7,532 nt of DNA from Hyphomicrobiales bacterium. GTDB taxonomy: Bacteria; Pseudomonadota; Alphaproteobacteria; Rhizobiales; Beijerinckiaceae. Of the stretch, positions 6,281 through 7,532 are shown in pieces. The stretch's first letter is position 1, and each line of letters begins with the position of its first letter. A program made the translations under genes and the position numbers. The notes under the pieces were generated by a model. It saw nothing but the letters and a program-made list of their open reading frames with translations. It had not been told where the DNA came from and did not search any database. The stretch spans positions 10,136-17,667 of the forward strand of contig PLUH01000273.1 of NCBI GenBank assembly GCA_003164825.1, given 5' to 3'.

Positions 6281-6778
6281 TTACTCGGCGGCCGCCGCCT
6301 TGGCCGCCACCGATTGCATGTAGCCGACAAAGCCCACCACATCCTTCGCGACCACGCGCCCTATGGCGCTGGTGGCGTAGGCCGCAGCCCTCACCGTTCC
6401 GTCCGGAGCGAGAACGAAGCCGGCAGGCTCAAGGAAATGCCGGCTCGGATTGACGAACGCTCCGGTCGCGGCGGCTACCGCGTCCGCGTCGGCGCTGTGG
6501 CCGACCGGGAACTGCACCTGGTTCTTCGCCTTGGTCGCGGCGCTGGTCGCCTCATCATCGACCGATAGCGCCACGACCTTCACCCCGAGAGCGTCGAGCG
6601 CTTCCTTCTCGGCGGCGAAGCCGGCGAGCTGGGCGTTGCAGAACGGGCACCACGCGCCGCGATAGATCAGGATGACGCCCCACGACCCGGCGAGCGCGGC
6701 GGGCAGCGCGATCGTCCCGCCGCCGACCGCGGGGACATCGAGTTTGGGAAAGGCGTCGCCGTTGTGGAGAAGAGGCAT
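6281..6778 (-). CDS. Peroxiredoxin-like (AhpC/TSA-type) thioredoxin-fold protein
   Basis: A 165-residue cytoplasmic thioredoxin-fold protein of the redoxin/AhpC-TSA type. The active site is YRGAWCPFC (39-47): C44 aligns with the peroxidatic Cys position, and C47 makes a CxxC that could form a disulfide or be resolved by thioredoxin. Other fold landmarks are VVALSVDD (68-75), FPVGHSADADAVAAATGAF (90-108) and GFVLAPDGTVRAA (120-132), the typical cis-Pro/strand region of the family. Likely role: reduction of hydroperoxides, or a related thiol-disulfide function. The start at 6778 is firm: on the minus strand AAGGAG lies about 7 nt before the ATG. It is transcribed divergently from a TetR-family gene across a 120-bp region with two inverted repeats and a perfect TTGACA, so it is probably that regulator's target. 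The C-terminal Ala-rich tail (AAKAAAAE) is unremarkable. Confidence 0.88.
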   Translation of the reverse strand: MPLLHNGDAFPKLDVPAVGGGTIALPAALAGSWGVILIYRGAWCPFCNAQLAGFAAEKEALDALGVKVVALSVDDEATSAATKAKNQVQFPVGHSADADAVAAATGAFVNPSRHFLEPAGFVLAPDGTVRAAAYATSAIGRVVAKDVVGFVGYMQSVAAKAAAAE

Positions 6779-6797
6779 TGAAAGTCTCCTTTTTCAT

Positions 6798-6813
6798 TGG
6801 ACCTTTGGGTCCA
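6798..6813. promoter_or_regulatory. Inverted repeat 1, candidate TetR operator
   Basis: TGGACC-TTTG-GGTCCA is a perfect 6-bp-arm inverted repeat with a 4-bp centre. It lies 20 bp upstream of the peroxiredoxin start codon, just before the Shine-Dalgarno. It shares the half-site TGGAC(C/T) and the 4-bp spacing with repeat 2 at 6842-6861, which argues for one protein recognising both. A repressor bound here would block the start of the peroxiredoxin transcript. Confidence 0.65.
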
Positions 6814-6841
6814 GATACGGCGATGACGCTCGTAGCTTTCG

Positions 6842-6861
6842 ACTGGACTGTCAAGTCCAGT
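6842..6861. promoter_or_regulatory. Inverted repeat 2, candidate TetR operator overlapping a -35 box
   Basis: ACTGGACT-GTCA-AGTCCAGT is a perfect 8-bp-arm inverted repeat whose core matches repeat 1. Its centre is 46 bp from that of repeat 1, about 4.4 helical turns. Read on the minus strand it contains TTGACA (complement of 6849-6854) in its middle. It lies 37 bp before the GTG of the TetR gene, so a bound repressor could control both directions. Symmetry, shared half-sites and position beside a TetR gene make this a strong operator candidate. Confidence 0.72.
6849..6854 (-). promoter_or_regulatory. Perfect -35 hexamer TTGACA toward the peroxiredoxin gene
   Basis: TTGACA on the minus strand is an exact sigma70 -35 consensus sitting inside inverted repeat 2. 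A good -10 hexamer at 16-18 bp spacing is not evident (GAGCGT or neighbours), so the promoter is incomplete by consensus and the call is tentative. If used, repressor binding would directly cover the -35 element. Confidence 0.4.
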
Positions 6862-6884
6862 TCCGGCTAGGCTGTCACGAGGCG

Positions 6885-6901
6885 AAAGGAGCATCCGGGT
6901 G
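6885..6901 (+). promoter_or_regulatory. Ribosome binding site fixing a GTG start for the TetR gene
   Basis: AAAGGAG at 6885-6891 is followed after 7 nt by GTG at 6899. No ATG is well placed, and the frame from GTG gives the N-terminal arm plus the complete helix-turn-helix. This decides the non-ATG start. Confidence 0.75.
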
Positions 6902-7531
6902 CGCAGACAGAAGAAGGCTCAGCCGCGCGAACCGCGGCCGCCCACGGCCCGCGGGGCCGCGACACGGGCGCGCATTGTCGAGGCGGCGGCGGGCCTCGTC
7001 TACCGGCGCGGAGCAAGCGCGACCAGCCTCGAGGACATCATGGAAGCGAGCGCGACCTCGAAGTCGCAGCTCTACCATTACTTCGCCGACAAGGACGCGC
7101 TGATGCGCGCGGTAATCGAGCTCCAGACCCGCCGGGTGATGGGCGTCCAGGCCGCTCACCTCGACACGGTCGATTCGCTGGCCGGGCTCAGGCGATGGCG
7201 CGACGCCATGGTGACGATCAACAAGGCTGCCCGCGGCGTCGGCGGCTGTCCGCTCGGATCGCTGGCGAGCGAGCTCTCCGATCGGTCGGAGAGCGCGCGG
7301 GCGCTGCTGGCGCACGGCTTCGAGCTGTGGGAATTGCAACTCAGGCGCGGCTTAGGCGCGATGCGCGACAGCGGCAAGCTCAAGCCCGAGGCGAACCCGG
7401 CCGAGCTCGCGACCGCGGTGATCGCCGCGCTGCAGGGTGGCCTCCTGTTGGCGCAGACGACGCGCTCGAGCCGGCCGCTCGAGCTCGCGCTCGACATGGC
7501 GATCGGCCACATCGCCCGCCTGTCGGGTTGA
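6899..7531 (+). CDS. TetR/AcrR family transcriptional repressor with a single cysteine in the ligand domain
   Basis: A 210-residue dimeric DNA-binding repressor. After a basic N-terminal arm (1-18), residues about 22-66 form the TetR DNA-binding domain: RIVEAAAGLVYRRGASATSL, then the helix-turn-helix EDIMEASATSKSQLYHYFADK (45-65). The C-terminal ligand and dimer domain contains GGCPLGSLASEL (115-126). This resembles a conserved segment of TetR proteins related to NemR and AcuR, and C117 is the only cysteine in the protein. The start is GTG at 6899 with an excellent Shine-Dalgarno. The gene is divergent from a peroxiredoxin-like gene, with two matching inverted repeats between them. It probably represses itself and the peroxiredoxin gene and is released by a small molecule or thiol modification. 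Family is certain; ligand is unknown. The stop is one base before the window ends. Confidence 0.92.
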   Translation: MRRQKKAQPREPRPPTARGAATRARIVEAAAGLVYRRGASATSLEDIMEASATSKSQLYHYFADKDALMRAVIELQTRRVMGVQAAHLDTVDSLAGLRRWRDAMVTINKAARGVGGCPLGSLASELSDRSESARALLAHGFELWELQLRRGLGAMRDSGKLKPEANPAELATAVIAALQGGLLLAQTTRSSRPLELALDMAIGHIARLSG

Positions 7532-7532
7532 G

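Noticed and set aside
6281..6320. GGCGGCC...GGCCGCC inverted repeat near the peroxiredoxin stop
   Set aside because: It comes from Ala codons (GCC/GCG) of the Ala-rich tail, has no T-run and is not placed to end either transcript convincingly.

Overview
The window is GC-rich, tightly packed chromosomal DNA of an alphaproteobacterial type, probably Rhizobiales-like. That placement rests on GC content, codon use and the character of the proteins; no rRNA or marker gene is present to confirm it. There are eight protein genes, seven complete and one cut by the left edge. I see no tRNA, rRNA, CRISPR array, insertion sequence, phage gene or integrase.

Left block (1-2307): a divergent pair. On the minus strand is a periplasmic substrate-binding protein of the NMT1/THI5-like ABC-transporter class, running off the window. 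On the plus strand is a metal-dependent amidohydrolase of the 8-oxoguanine deaminase / hydroxydechloroatrazine ethylaminohydrolase group. They share a 283-bp intergenic region, which suggests a module that takes up and deaminates a nitrogen heterocycle. The deaminase keeps its metal ligands but has changed several residues that I recall as conserved in the family, including the usual catalytic Glu (here Gln231). Its substrate may therefore not be 8-oxoguanine.

Middle block (2314-6252): a minus-strand PEP-CTERM exported protein, converging on the deaminase with a 6-bp gap; a divergent plus-strand membrane fatty acid hydroxylase / sterol desaturase-like protein; then a probable two-gene operon of a class I nitronate monooxygenase-like flavoprotein and an APH/ecdysteroid-kinase-like phosphotransferase. 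A perfect 9-bp-arm palindrome lies just before a TATAGT box ahead of the monooxygenase.

Right block (6281-7531): a divergent pair of a peroxiredoxin-like protein (minus) and a TetR-family repressor (plus, GTG start). Their 120-bp intergenic region carries two related inverted repeats, TGGAC(C/T)-N4-(G/A)GTCCA, with centres 46 bp apart. The second encloses a perfect TTGACA box pointing toward the peroxiredoxin gene. This is the clearest regulatory structure in the window and suggests an autoregulated, possibly redox-responsive switch.
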